A DNA stretch of 64,000 nt from UBA9676 sp963741615 (GTDB lineage: Bacteria > Actinomycetota > Actinomycetes > Streptosporangiales > Streptosporangiaceae), in contig CAVUIU010000030.1 in assembly GCA_963741615.1 (NCBI GenBank), positions 372,001 through 436,000 on the forward strand, given 5' to 3'. A program made the translations under genes and the position numbers. Below, piece by piece: positions 47,528-54,949 of this stretch. Within the stretch, counting starts at the first letter, position 1. Every line of letters starts with the position of its first letter. A model generated the notes under the pieces. It was not told where the DNA came from, made no database searches, and saw nothing but the letters and a program-made list of their open reading frames with translations.

Positions 47528-48639
47528 GCGCACGCCGAGCCGGGGTGGTACTCGCTTCCGTCCTGCTGGCGGCCGCGCTGCTGGCGGGCTGCGCGGCCAG
47601 CGCCCAGCCGGCCTCTGGCCAGCAGGCCCAGGCGGCGATGGCCAATCCCGCCCTCGACCCCGGCAGCTCGCTCGGCGGCCGGCCCGCGCCCGCCATCGCG
47701 CTGCGCAACCAGTTCGGCCAGCCCATGTCGCTGCGCCAGTTCCGCGGCAAGGTCGTCATCCTGGCGTTCGCCGACTCACAGTGCACGACGGTGTGCCCGC
47801 TGACCACCATGAGCATGGTGCAGGCGAAGCAGTTGCTCGGCGCGGCCGGAAGCAAGGTCCAGTTGCTCGGGGTGGACGCCAACCCGCGGGCGACCTCGGT
47901 GGCCGATGTCATGGCCTATTCGCGGGCGCACGGCATGGTGAACCAGTGGGATTTCCTCACCGGCACGCCGGCCCAGCTCACCGCGGTCTGGCGGGCATAC
48001 CACATCGCGGTTCAGATCCAGGCCGGGCAGATCGACCACACGCCGGCCCTGCTCGTCATCGACGCACGCGGCAGGGAGCGGGAGATCTACCTGACCCAGA
48101 TGAACTACGCGAGCATCGGCCAGGCCGCGCAGCTGCTGGCCGATGAGGTGGCCAGCCTGCTGCCCGGCCACCCGCGCGTGGCCACCCAGCGCTCGCTGGC
48201 GCGCGTCCCGGGCCTGGGGCCGTCCTCGCCGGTGACACTGCCAGCCGTGCCTGCCGGTTCGGTGCACCTCGCGCCGGGGCGGCCCCATCTCGTCGTGTTC
48301 TTCGCGACGTGGCTGGCGGAAACCTCGGACCTGCGGTCGCATCTGCTGGCGCTGAACGGCTACGCGCGCGCGGCGCGGCACGGCCGGCTGCCCGGCCTGG
48401 TCGCGGTGGACGAGGCGGCCACCGAGCCGTCCCCGGCCACGGTGGCCGGGTACGTGAAGGGGCTGGGCCGGCCGCTGGCCTATCCGGTCGCCATGGACAC
48501 CACCGGCCGTCTCGCGGACGGCTACGGGGTGCAGGACCAGCCGTGGTTCGCCCTGGTATCCGCCTCGGGCGCCATCGCGTGGAAGCACGACGGCTGGCTG
48601 CCGACGGCGGCACTGGAGGCCGCCGCCCGCCGCGGCTGA
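47524..48639 (+). CDS. SCO1/SenC-type lipoprotein with two thioredoxin-like domains
   Basis: The 371-residue protein has a lipoprotein signal ending in LLAGC at residue 24. The first thioredoxin-like domain carries SQCTTVCPLTTMSM near residue 88, the SCO1-type CxxxC that binds copper or acts as thiol oxidoreductase. The expected distal His is probably in QIDHTPALLVID. The second, C-terminal thioredoxin-like domain (HLVVFFATWLAETSDLRSHLLALNGY) has lost the cysteines at its WCxxC position. Such proteins help assemble cytochrome oxidase copper sites. It is translationally coupled to the GNAT gene. Confidence 0.85.
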   Translation: MSARRAGVVLASVLLAAALLAGCAASAQPASGQQAQAAMANPALDPGSSLGGRPAPAIALRNQFGQPMSLRQFRGKVVILAFADSQCTTVCPLTTMSMVQAKQLLGAAGSKVQLLGVDANPRATSVADVMAYSRAHGMVNQWDFLTGTPAQLTAVWRAYHIAVQIQAGQIDHTPALLVIDARGREREIYLTQMNYASIGQAAQLLADEVASLLPGHPRVATQRSLARVPGLGPSSPVTLPAVPAGSVHLAPGRPHLVVFFATWLAETSDLRSHLLALNGYARAARHGRLPGLVAVDEAATEPSPATVAGYVKGLGRPLAYPVAMDTTGRLADGYGVQDQPWFALVSASGAIAWKHDGWLPTAALEAAARRG

Positions 48640-48661
48640 GCGCCGCTGCCGCAGCCCTGCG

Positions 48662-49066
48662 TCAGCAGGCGAAGACCGGGAAACGGACCAGGCCCAGGCG
48701 GCAGATCCGGCTTGTCTTGACGATGAGCTCGCGGGCGGCCGGGGGTTTCGCCGTCGGCGCGGATCGGGGCGGGCCCGGGAACCCCGCAGCGATCATGACC
48801 GTGCAGACGATGGCGCTCAGCGCGGCCGGCAAGAGCAGCAGCACCCTGACCCGGGAGGCGCGCCAGCGGGCGATCCGCCGGAACAGGCCACGGGTCGCGG
48901 CGAGCAGGTCAGCGACCGGCCGGACCGGCACATCCTCGAACCAGGGCATCGCCTCGCCCCGGGTCAGCCGGCTGAAGATCCCGAACAGGGACTTCAGCCG
49001 GGGATCGGAATCGAGCCTGCCCTCGATCTCTCTTAGCTTCTGCAGCTGACGGGCGGGCAAGCTCAT
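48662..49066 (-). CDS. DUF3040-like membrane protein
   Basis: The 134-residue protein starts with SLPARQLQKLREIEGRLDSDPRLKSLFGIF, matching the DUF3040 opening (a helix with ExxLxxDDP-like pattern). One TM helix follows at about residues 75-95. The C terminus is basic and has two cysteines. The function of DUF3040 is unknown. It is in tail-to-tail position with the SCO1 gene (22-bp gap) and 91 bp downstream of the Cache gene. Confidence 0.7.
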   Translation of the reverse strand: MSLPARQLQKLREIEGRLDSDPRLKSLFGIFSRLTRGEAMPWFEDVPVRPVADLLAATRGLFRRIARWRASRVRVLLLLPAALSAIVCTVMIAAGFPGPPRSAPTAKPPAARELIVKTSRICRLGLVRFPVFAC

Positions 49067-49157
49067 CGGGACCTCGCATCGGGGTATGCCTTCTCCTGTG
49101 CGGCCAGGCTACCGCCAGGAAATGGCCCGCATGTGGCTCGTCGCAGCATTGCCCGTG

Positions 49158-49850
49158 TCAAGTCCCGCCGACCAGCATCCACGGCAGCGAGCCGACCCTC
49201 ACCGCGCTGGCCAGCCGGCCCGGCGGCAGCACCACACCGGGCGCGATGCTGGCGATGCTCGAGGCGATCACCCGGCCGCTGCCGCTGACCAGCACGGCCG
49301 GGTGGGCCCGGGCCAGCCCGGGCAGCAGCATCCGCTCCACCTCGGCGGCCAGGATGTCGGCGCCGGCCACGCCGAGGAACCGGCCCTCGTCCGCCACCGG
49401 GGCCGACACCGTGAAGGTGTACTTGTGGGTGCAGATGTAGTCCACATAAGGCCCGGCTACCCATGGCTGCCCGGTCCGGGCGGGCTCGCGGTACCACTCG
49501 GTGGTGGTGTAGTCGTAGAACTCGGCCGACCCGGGGTCGAGGTCGACCTCCAGCTGCCCGGGCCCGCCCCCCGCCCACCACCATTCGATGTCGCGCGGCA
49601 CCTCCTCGAGCGCGCCCGGCGCCAGCACGACCCCGGCACCGGCCGCGAACCCGCGGTGCCGCGCCAGCACCTCCGCCACCAGCGGCCGGAGCGCGGCCAG
49701 GTCGGTGCGGCGCAACGGGCGCCGGCCCGACCTGGCCGCCGCCGCCAGCGCGGTCATCGCCTCGCCCACCTCCATCACCGACGCGAGCACCCGCTCGATC
49801 GCGGCGCTGATGCCGGCCAGCAGTTGCTCGGGGGCTGGGGCGGTGGTCAT
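49158..49850 (-). CDS. Soluble stand-alone Cache-domain sensor protein
   Basis: The 230-residue protein has no signal peptide or TM helix. It reads as a Cache (PDC-like) ligand-binding domain: an N-terminal helix, DPGSAEFYDYTTTEWYREPARTGQPWVAGPYVDYI near residue 120, then YTFTVSAPV and FLGVAGADILAAEVERM. In membrane receptors the WY...Y...D pattern holds amino acids or amines. The Arg that contacts the ligand carboxylate in amino-acid Cache domains seems replaced (TTTEWY), which would suit an amine ligand (inference). It overlaps the GntR regulator by ATGA and diverges with it from the polyamine-type transporter. Confidence 0.78.
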   Translation of the reverse strand: MTTAPAPEQLLAGISAAIERVLASVMEVGEAMTALAAAARSGRRPLRRTDLAALRPLVAEVLARHRGFAAGAGVVLAPGALEEVPRDIEWWWAGGGPGQLEVDLDPGSAEFYDYTTTEWYREPARTGQPWVAGPYVDYICTHKYTFTVSAPVADEGRFLGVAGADILAAEVERMLLPGLARAHPAVLVSGSGRVIASSIASIAPGVVLPPGRLASAVRVGSLPWMLVGGT

Positions 49851-50602
49851 GGATGATGCAGGCTGAGCCGCAGTTCCAGCAGCCGGGCCGTCTCCGCCGC
49901 CACGTGCCGTTCGGCGATCTCCCGCGCCCGCCCGGGCGCGTGGGCCTCGATGGCGTCGATCAGCAGGTCGTGGTCACGGGCAGCCGATGTCACATCCCCG
50001 CCCTCCATCGGCAGCCAGACCAGGTCGCCGATCTCGGACCACAGATCCATCTCCTCGCGGGTGAGCCGGGGGGACTGGGCGGTGGCGGCGATCTCGATGT
50101 GCAGCCGCGCATCGGCCCGCCGGCGGTCGGTCAGGGCGGTCGCCCCGCAGAGCCGTTCTGCATGTTCGCGGAGTGTGGTGACATCGGTGGCGAGCGCGCG
50201 CTCGGCGGCCAGCCTGGCGGCGGTGCCGGCGATCGCGGCCCGGTGGTCGCCGATGTCCCGCAGTTCGTGCAGGGACAGGAGCCGCAGCGGGCGATCCAGG
50301 CGGTCGGGTCCGTCCGGTGCCCGGACGAACGAACCGCCCGCCCGCCCGCGCCGGGTCTCGACCAGCCCCATCGTGCGCAGCGAGGCGAGCGCCTCGCGCA
50401 GGGTCACGGTCGAGACTCCGAGCTGCCCGGCAAGCTGGCTCTCCGCCGGCAGGCGCTCACCGTCAAGCAGCAGGCCCAGCCGGATCGCCTTGGCCAGCCG
50501 CCGGGTCACGGTATCGGCGCGGCCGCCGGCGTCGAGCGGGGTGAACAGCGTGCGCGTCCGGACGGTCGTCAGCGCAGGTGGTGCCACGAATTCCCCTCCC
50601 AC
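49847..50602 (-). CDS. FadR-subfamily GntR transcriptional regulator
   Basis: The 251-residue protein has a winged helix at residues 30-100 (GERLPAESQLAGQLGVSTVTLREALASLRTMGLVETRRGRAGGSFV) and an all-helical FCD-type effector domain with metal-site histidines (RRADARLHIEIAATAQ and the later DHDLLIDAIEAHAPGRAREIAERHV). Ligands are usually carboxylates. It is the first gene of a two-gene unit with the Cache protein and faces the pot operon across 139 bp. It therefore probably represses that operon. Confidence 0.9.
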   Translation of the reverse strand: MGGEFVAPPALTTVRTRTLFTPLDAGGRADTVTRRLAKAIRLGLLLDGERLPAESQLAGQLGVSTVTLREALASLRTMGLVETRRGRAGGSFVRAPDGPDRLDRPLRLLSLHELRDIGDHRAAIAGTAARLAAERALATDVTTLREHAERLCGATALTDRRRADARLHIEIAATAQSPRLTREEMDLWSEIGDLVWLPMEGGDVTSAARDHDLLIDAIEAHAPGRAREIAERHVAAETARLLELRLSLHHP

Positions 50603-50634
50603 GGAGCCCGGGGTGCGCGTGCCTGTGGGTCAAC

Positions 50635-50662
50635 TTGACACAAACATCTGATCCTGTAGGTT
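50635..50662 (+). promoter_or_regulatory. Candidate promoter of the pot operon
   Basis: TTGACA (50635-50640), 16 bases, then TAGGTT (50657-50662) form a plausible sigma-70-type promoter in the divergent gap. The stretch is much more A/T-rich than its surroundings and would hold the GntR operator; ACAAACATCTGATCCTGTAG is the only notable partly symmetric sequence. Confidence 0.5.
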
Positions 50663-50741
50663 ATCGGAATCGTCGATCCCCTGGACGCGGTTGCCGCATG
50701 GGGTTCTCCAGGTCGGCTTGCATGCATGGCGAAGGGCACGG

Positions 50742-51875
50742 GTGAGCGAGACGGCGACAGGCAGGCAGGGAGCAGCGCCAGCCGCCCGGCCGGCCAGTAC
50801 CGCCCGGCCGGCCAGCACCGGGCCGGCCAGCGGCGTGCCCGCGGTCAGGCTGACCGGCGTGCGCCGTAGCTACGGGCAGCTCGCGGCGGTCAACGGGGTC
50901 GACCTGGAGGTCGCCGAGGGCGAGTTCTTCACCATGCTCGGCCCCTCCGGCTCGGGCAAGACCACGCTGCTGCGGCTGATCGCCGGATTCGAGCGTCCCG
51001 ACGCGGGCTCGGTCGAGCTCGGCGGCGTGGATGTGACGCGCGAGCCCCCGTACGCGCGCAACGTGAACACCGTCTTCCAGGACTACGCGCTCTTCCCGCA
51101 CATGAACGTGCTCGAGAACGTCGAGTACGGGCTGCGGGTCGCCCGGGTGGGCAAGGCGGACCGGCGGCGCCGGGCGGAAGCGGCACTGGGCATGGTGCGC
51201 CTGGCCGGGCTCGGCGGCCGCAAGCCGGTCCAGCTCTCCGGCGGCCAGCGGCAGCGGGTCGCGCTGGCCCGGGCGATCGTCAACGAGCCGGAGGTGCTCC
51301 TGCTCGACGAGCCGCTCGGCGCGCTGGACCTGAAACTGCGCCAGGAGATGCAGTTCGAGCTCAAGCGGATCCAGCGCGAGGTCGGGATCAGCTTCATCTA
51401 CGTGACGCACGACCAGGAGGAAGCGCTCACCATGAGCGACCGTCTGGCCGTGTTCAATCAGGGCCGCATCGAGCAGCTGGGCACGCCGGTCGAGGTGTAC
51501 GAGCGGCCTGCCAGCGGCTTCGTGGCCGGCTTCATCGGGGTGTCCAACCTGCTGGAACGTGGCGGGCGCCGGTTCACGATCCGGCCCGAGAAAATCCATC
51601 TGCTGGCCGAGGGCGAGAAAACGCCCGAGGGCAGCCACGTCGAGCGCGGCCGGATCGAGGACGTCGTCTACCTCGGAATGCTCACCCGCTACCAGATCGC
51701 CCTGGAAGCCGGCGGGACGCTCACCGCGGTGCGCCAGAACCTGGAGACCGCGGCGGCCGAGGCGCTCGAAGCACGGGGACGGACCGTGAACGTCGCCTGG
51801 CGTGAAACCCAAACCTACGACATCCATAGCGAGAGCCGGGTCTCCCCGGCTCACAGTGAGGGGGATGGCCAATGA
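50742..51875 (+). CDS. potA: PotA-like ABC transporter ATPase (polyamine-type uptake)
   Basis: The 377-residue ATPase begins at GTG 50742 (GAAGGG upstream). It has Walker A LGPSGSGKTTLLR near residue 72, signature LSGGQRQRVALARAI, Walker B LLLDEPLGALD and a C-terminal TOBE-type regulatory domain (IRPEKIHLLAEGE). These are typical of the spermidine/putrescine group, though related iron or thiamine systems share them. An Ala/Pro/Ser/Thr stretch with an 18-bp repeat (50785-50820) lengthens the N terminus. It overlaps the binding-protein gene as ATGA. Confidence 0.9.
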   Translation: MSETATGRQGAAPAARPASTARPASTGPASGVPAVRLTGVRRSYGQLAAVNGVDLEVAEGEFFTMLGPSGSGKTTLLRLIAGFERPDAGSVELGGVDVTREPPYARNVNTVFQDYALFPHMNVLENVEYGLRVARVGKADRRRRAEAALGMVRLAGLGGRKPVQLSGGQRQRVALARAIVNEPEVLLLDEPLGALDLKLRQEMQFELKRIQREVGISFIYVTHDQEEALTMSDRLAVFNQGRIEQLGTPVEVYERPASGFVAGFIGVSNLLERGGRRFTIRPEKIHLLAEGEKTPEGSHVERGRIEDVVYLGMLTRYQIALEAGGTLTAVRQNLETAAAEALEARGRTVNVAWRETQTYDIHSESRVSPAHSEGDGQ

Positions 51876-53077
51876 GGACATGGGCACGAGGGGGAATGCT
51901 GCTGGCGGCCGCTTCCGCGGCCATGCTGGTCGCGGCCTGCGGCTCGTCCGGTGGCGGCAGCACCTCCAGCACCAGCAGCGGGACCGGCGGCCTCACACCG
52001 CCGCAGGCGAACACCGCGGTGCCGACCTCGGTCGGCAAGGGCGAGGGCCACCTCAACCTCATCGCCTGGGAAGGCTACGCCCAGCCCCAGTGGGTGAAGC
52101 CGTTCGAGCAGGCGACCGGCTGCCAGGTGAGCGCCAAGTACGCGGGCTCATCGAGCGAGATGGTGTCGCTGATGGCCAACGGCGGCGGCGGCCAGTACGA
52201 CATGGTGTCGGCCTCGGGCGACGCGGACCTGCGGCTCATCTACAGCGGCGACGTGAAACCGATCAACATCAACCTGATCCCGCAGTGGAAGAACTTCCAC
52301 CCGTTCCTGCAGAACCCGCCGTTCAACACCATCGGCGGCAAGCACTACGGCGCGTCCTACGAGTTCGGGCCGAACGTGCTGCTCTACTCCAAGAAGACCT
52401 TCCCGTCCGCACCAACCTCGTGGTCCGTGCTCTACAACAAGAAGTATGCGGGCGAGGTCACGGTGCCGAACAACCCGATCCAGATCGCGGACGCGGCGCT
52501 CTACCTGTCGAAGACCCAGCCGAGCCTGGGCATCACCGACCCCTATGAGCTGACCCAGCCCCAGTTCAACGCCACCGTCAACCTGCTCAAGCAGCAGAAG
52601 CCGCTGATCAAGAAGTACTGGGACCTGGCCTCGCAGGAGATCTCGCTGTTCCAGAGCGGCACCACCGTGGTGGGGGCCGCCTGGCCGTACCAGACCAACA
52701 CCCTGAAGGCAGCGGGCGCGCAGGTCGCCGACACCATCCCGAGCCAGGGCGCGACCGGCTGGGCCGACACCTGGATGCTCGCCACCCACGCGCCGCACCC
52801 CAACTGCGCCTACAAGTGGGTGCAGTGGGTGACCACCCCCAAGATCCAGGCGGAGCAGGCCATCTTCTTCGGTGAAACCCCGGCGAACAAGCTGGCCTGC
52901 CCGATCATGGACCAGCTCGCGAAGGGCTCCTGCGCCGCTTACCACGCGAACGCGCCGGAGGCCTACTTCCAGACCCTCAAGTTCTGGAAGACCCCGCTGG
53001 CACAGTGCGGCAACGGCAAGAGCGACTGCGTGCCGTTCCAGCAATGGGTCAGCGCCTGGACCCAGATCACCGGCTAG
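51872..53077 (+). CDS. potD: PotD/F-like substrate-binding lipoprotein
   Basis: The 401-residue protein has a lipoprotein signal with LVAACGSS at residue 25, a Gly/Ser/Thr linker, then a periplasmic-binding fold: LNLIAWEGYAQPQWVKPFEQATGCQV near residue 62, YDMVSASGDADLRLIY, and AWPYQTNTLKAAGAQVADTIPSQGATGWADTWML, as in PotD/PotF. Four cysteines in the C-terminal third (ACPIM, SCAAY, QCGN, DCVPF) may form two disulfides. Ligand is likely a polyamine or related cation; it cannot be fixed by eye. Confidence 0.88.
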   Translation: MRTWARGGMLLAAASAAMLVAACGSSGGGSTSSTSSGTGGLTPPQANTAVPTSVGKGEGHLNLIAWEGYAQPQWVKPFEQATGCQVSAKYAGSSSEMVSLMANGGGGQYDMVSASGDADLRLIYSGDVKPININLIPQWKNFHPFLQNPPFNTIGGKHYGASYEFGPNVLLYSKKTFPSAPTSWSVLYNKKYAGEVTVPNNPIQIADAALYLSKTQPSLGITDPYELTQPQFNATVNLLKQQKPLIKKYWDLASQEISLFQSGTTVVGAAWPYQTNTLKAAGAQVADTIPSQGATGWADTWMLATHAPHPNCAYKWVQWVTTPKIQAEQAIFFGETPANKLACPIMDQLAKGSCAAYHANAPEAYFQTLKFWKTPLAQCGNGKSDCVPFQQWVSAWTQITG

Positions 53078-53115
53078 CGCCGTGCTCCGCAAGCACCGCG
53101 CATGACACGGCACTC

Positions 53116-54024
53116 ATGACACAGGTCGCGGTCCGCGAGGACCGGTCAGCGGCGGGGGTGGACCGCGTCTCGGCAGCGCTCTGGCGCCGGGCGTGGTTGC
53201 GGGCCACCCTCACGCTGACCCCGCCGCTGGCCTGGTTCCTGCTGATCTACCTGGCGTCGCTCGTGGTGATGCTGGCCACGGCGTTCTGGACGGTGAACCC
53301 GTTCACCAACCTGCTGGAGCACACCTGGTCACTGGCCAACTTCCAGCAGATCTTCACAAGCACGTACCTGACCATCATCGGGCGGACCGTGACCATGGCG
53401 GCGGCGGTCACGGTCACCGATGCCGTGCTCGCGCTGCCGTTCGCCTATTACATGGCGCGGGTGGCGTCGCCGCGCGGCCGGCAGGCGCTGTTCGTCGCGG
53501 TGCTGCTGCCGTTGTGGGCGAGCTACATTGCCCGGGTCTACGCCTGGATCGTCATCCTGCAAAAGGGCGGGACGCTGAGCTGGACGTTCTCCAAGCTCGG
53601 TCTCGGGGCGGTGAACATCGGTTACACCAACACGGCGATGTGGATCGTCTTCTCCTACATCTGGCTGCCGTTCATGGTCGTGCCCCTGTACGGGGCGCTG
53701 GAGCGGATACCGGACTCCTTGCTCGAGGCCTCCGGCGACCTCGGCGCGCGCAACTGGCGCACGATCCGCAGCGTGGTCCTGCCGCTCGCGCTGCCGGGCA
53801 TGGTGGCCGGCTCGATCTTCACCTTCTCGCTCACGCTGGGCGACTTCATCACGCCGCTGCTGGTGGGTGGGGCCAATTCGAGCTTCATCGGCAACGTCAT
53901 CTACGCGAACATCGGAACGGCCGGCAACCTGCCCTTCGCGGCCGCGCTCGCGATCGTCCCGATCGTGATCATGATCTTCTACCTGCTCGGCGCGCGGCTT
54001 CTCGGCGCGTTCGAGTCGATGTGA
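53116..54024 (+). CDS. potB: PotB-like ABC permease
   Basis: From ATG 53116 the 302-residue permease has six TM helices, beginning at residue 35 (LAWFLLIYLASLVVMLATAFW). The cytoplasmic EAA loop is LLEASGDLGARNWRTIRSVVLPLALPG near residue 200, which docks on PotA. This start has no strong ribosome site and lies 39 bases after the binding-protein stop. Upstream in-frame codons only read through that gene. Confidence 0.9.
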   Translation: MTQVAVREDRSAAGVDRVSAALWRRAWLRATLTLTPPLAWFLLIYLASLVVMLATAFWTVNPFTNLLEHTWSLANFQQIFTSTYLTIIGRTVTMAAAVTVTDAVLALPFAYYMARVASPRGRQALFVAVLLPLWASYIARVYAWIVILQKGGTLSWTFSKLGLGAVNIGYTNTAMWIVFSYIWLPFMVVPLYGALERIPDSLLEASGDLGARNWRTIRSVVLPLALPGMVAGSIFTFSLTLGDFITPLLVGGANSSFIGNVIYANIGTAGNLPFAAALAIVPIVIMIFYLLGARLLGAFESM

Positions 54025-54035
54025 TGGAGGGCCGG

Positions 54036-54917
54036 ATGGCCCGGGCCGGGCTGCGGATCTGGGTGGCGGGCGTCCTGCTCTTCCTGTTCGTGCCGATCGC
54101 CACCATCTGCCTGTACGCGTTCAACTCCTCGAACGTGCAGAGCTGGCCCATCCAGGGACTGAGCGTGAAGTGGTTCGCGGTCGCCTGGAACGACCCGCAG
54201 GTGCGGGCGGCGTTCGTGCTGTCGGTCAAGGCGGGGCTGTTCGCGACCGCGGTGGCGTTGCTGCTCGGCACGGCGGCCGCGTTCGGTGTGCACCGCTTCC
54301 GGTTCTTCGGCCGGGAAGCCGTGTCGCTGCTGGTGGTGCTGCCGCTCGCGCTGCCGGGCATCATCACCGGGATCGCGCTGAACTCGGCCTTCAATTTCGC
54401 CGGGATCAGGCTCTCGCTGTTCACGATCATCATCGGGCACGCGACGTTCTGCGTCGTGGTGGTCTACAACAACACGATCGCCCGGCTGCGGCGGGTCTCC
54501 GGATCGCTCTACGAGGCCGCCGCCGACCTGGGCGCGAGCGGGCTCTTCACGTTCCGCACGGTGACGCTGCCGGTGATGTCCACCGCGCTGGTCTCCGGCG
54601 CGCTGCTCGCCTTCGCGCTCTCCTTCGACGAGGTCATCGTCACCACCTTCACCGCCGGAGCGCAGAACACGCTCCCGCTGTGGATCTTCGGTGCCATCCG
54701 GCTCGGCCAGCAGCTTCCCGAGGTCAACGTCGTCGTCACCTTCGTCCTGCTGCTGACCCTGATACCGGTGGGCATCGCGGCCAGGCTGACCGGCGGTGGG
54801 GGGATGACCCGGGCATCGGCCGGGCAGGCCCGGCAGGCCGCGCAGTCCGGGCAGGGCGCGGCAGGCGGCGACGGCCAGAGCGCGACCGACGTCGCGCTCG
54901 GCGCCAACGCGCCCTGA
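54036..54917 (+). CDS. potC: PotC-like ABC permease
   Basis: The 293-residue permease has about six TM helices, the first at residues 8-28. Its EAA loop is YEAAADLGASGLFTFRTVTLPVMS near residue 165. ATG 54036 is used because GGAGGG lies five bases upstream; ATG 54024, overlapping the potB stop, is less likely. The C-terminal 40 residues are Gly/Ala/Gln-rich and not conserved. It closes the pot operon; no polyamine catabolic genes follow in the window. Confidence 0.9.
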   Translation: MARAGLRIWVAGVLLFLFVPIATICLYAFNSSNVQSWPIQGLSVKWFAVAWNDPQVRAAFVLSVKAGLFATAVALLLGTAAAFGVHRFRFFGREAVSLLVVLPLALPGIITGIALNSAFNFAGIRLSLFTIIIGHATFCVVVVYNNTIARLRRVSGSLYEAAADLGASGLFTFRTVTLPVMSTALVSGALLAFALSFDEVIVTTFTAGAQNTLPLWIFGAIRLGQQLPEVNVVVTFVLLLTLIPVGIAARLTGGGGMTRASAGQARQAAQSGQGAAGGDGQSATDVALGANAP

Positions 54918-54949
54918 GCGCTCACCAGCAGCCCCGGCAGCCCTGAGCG

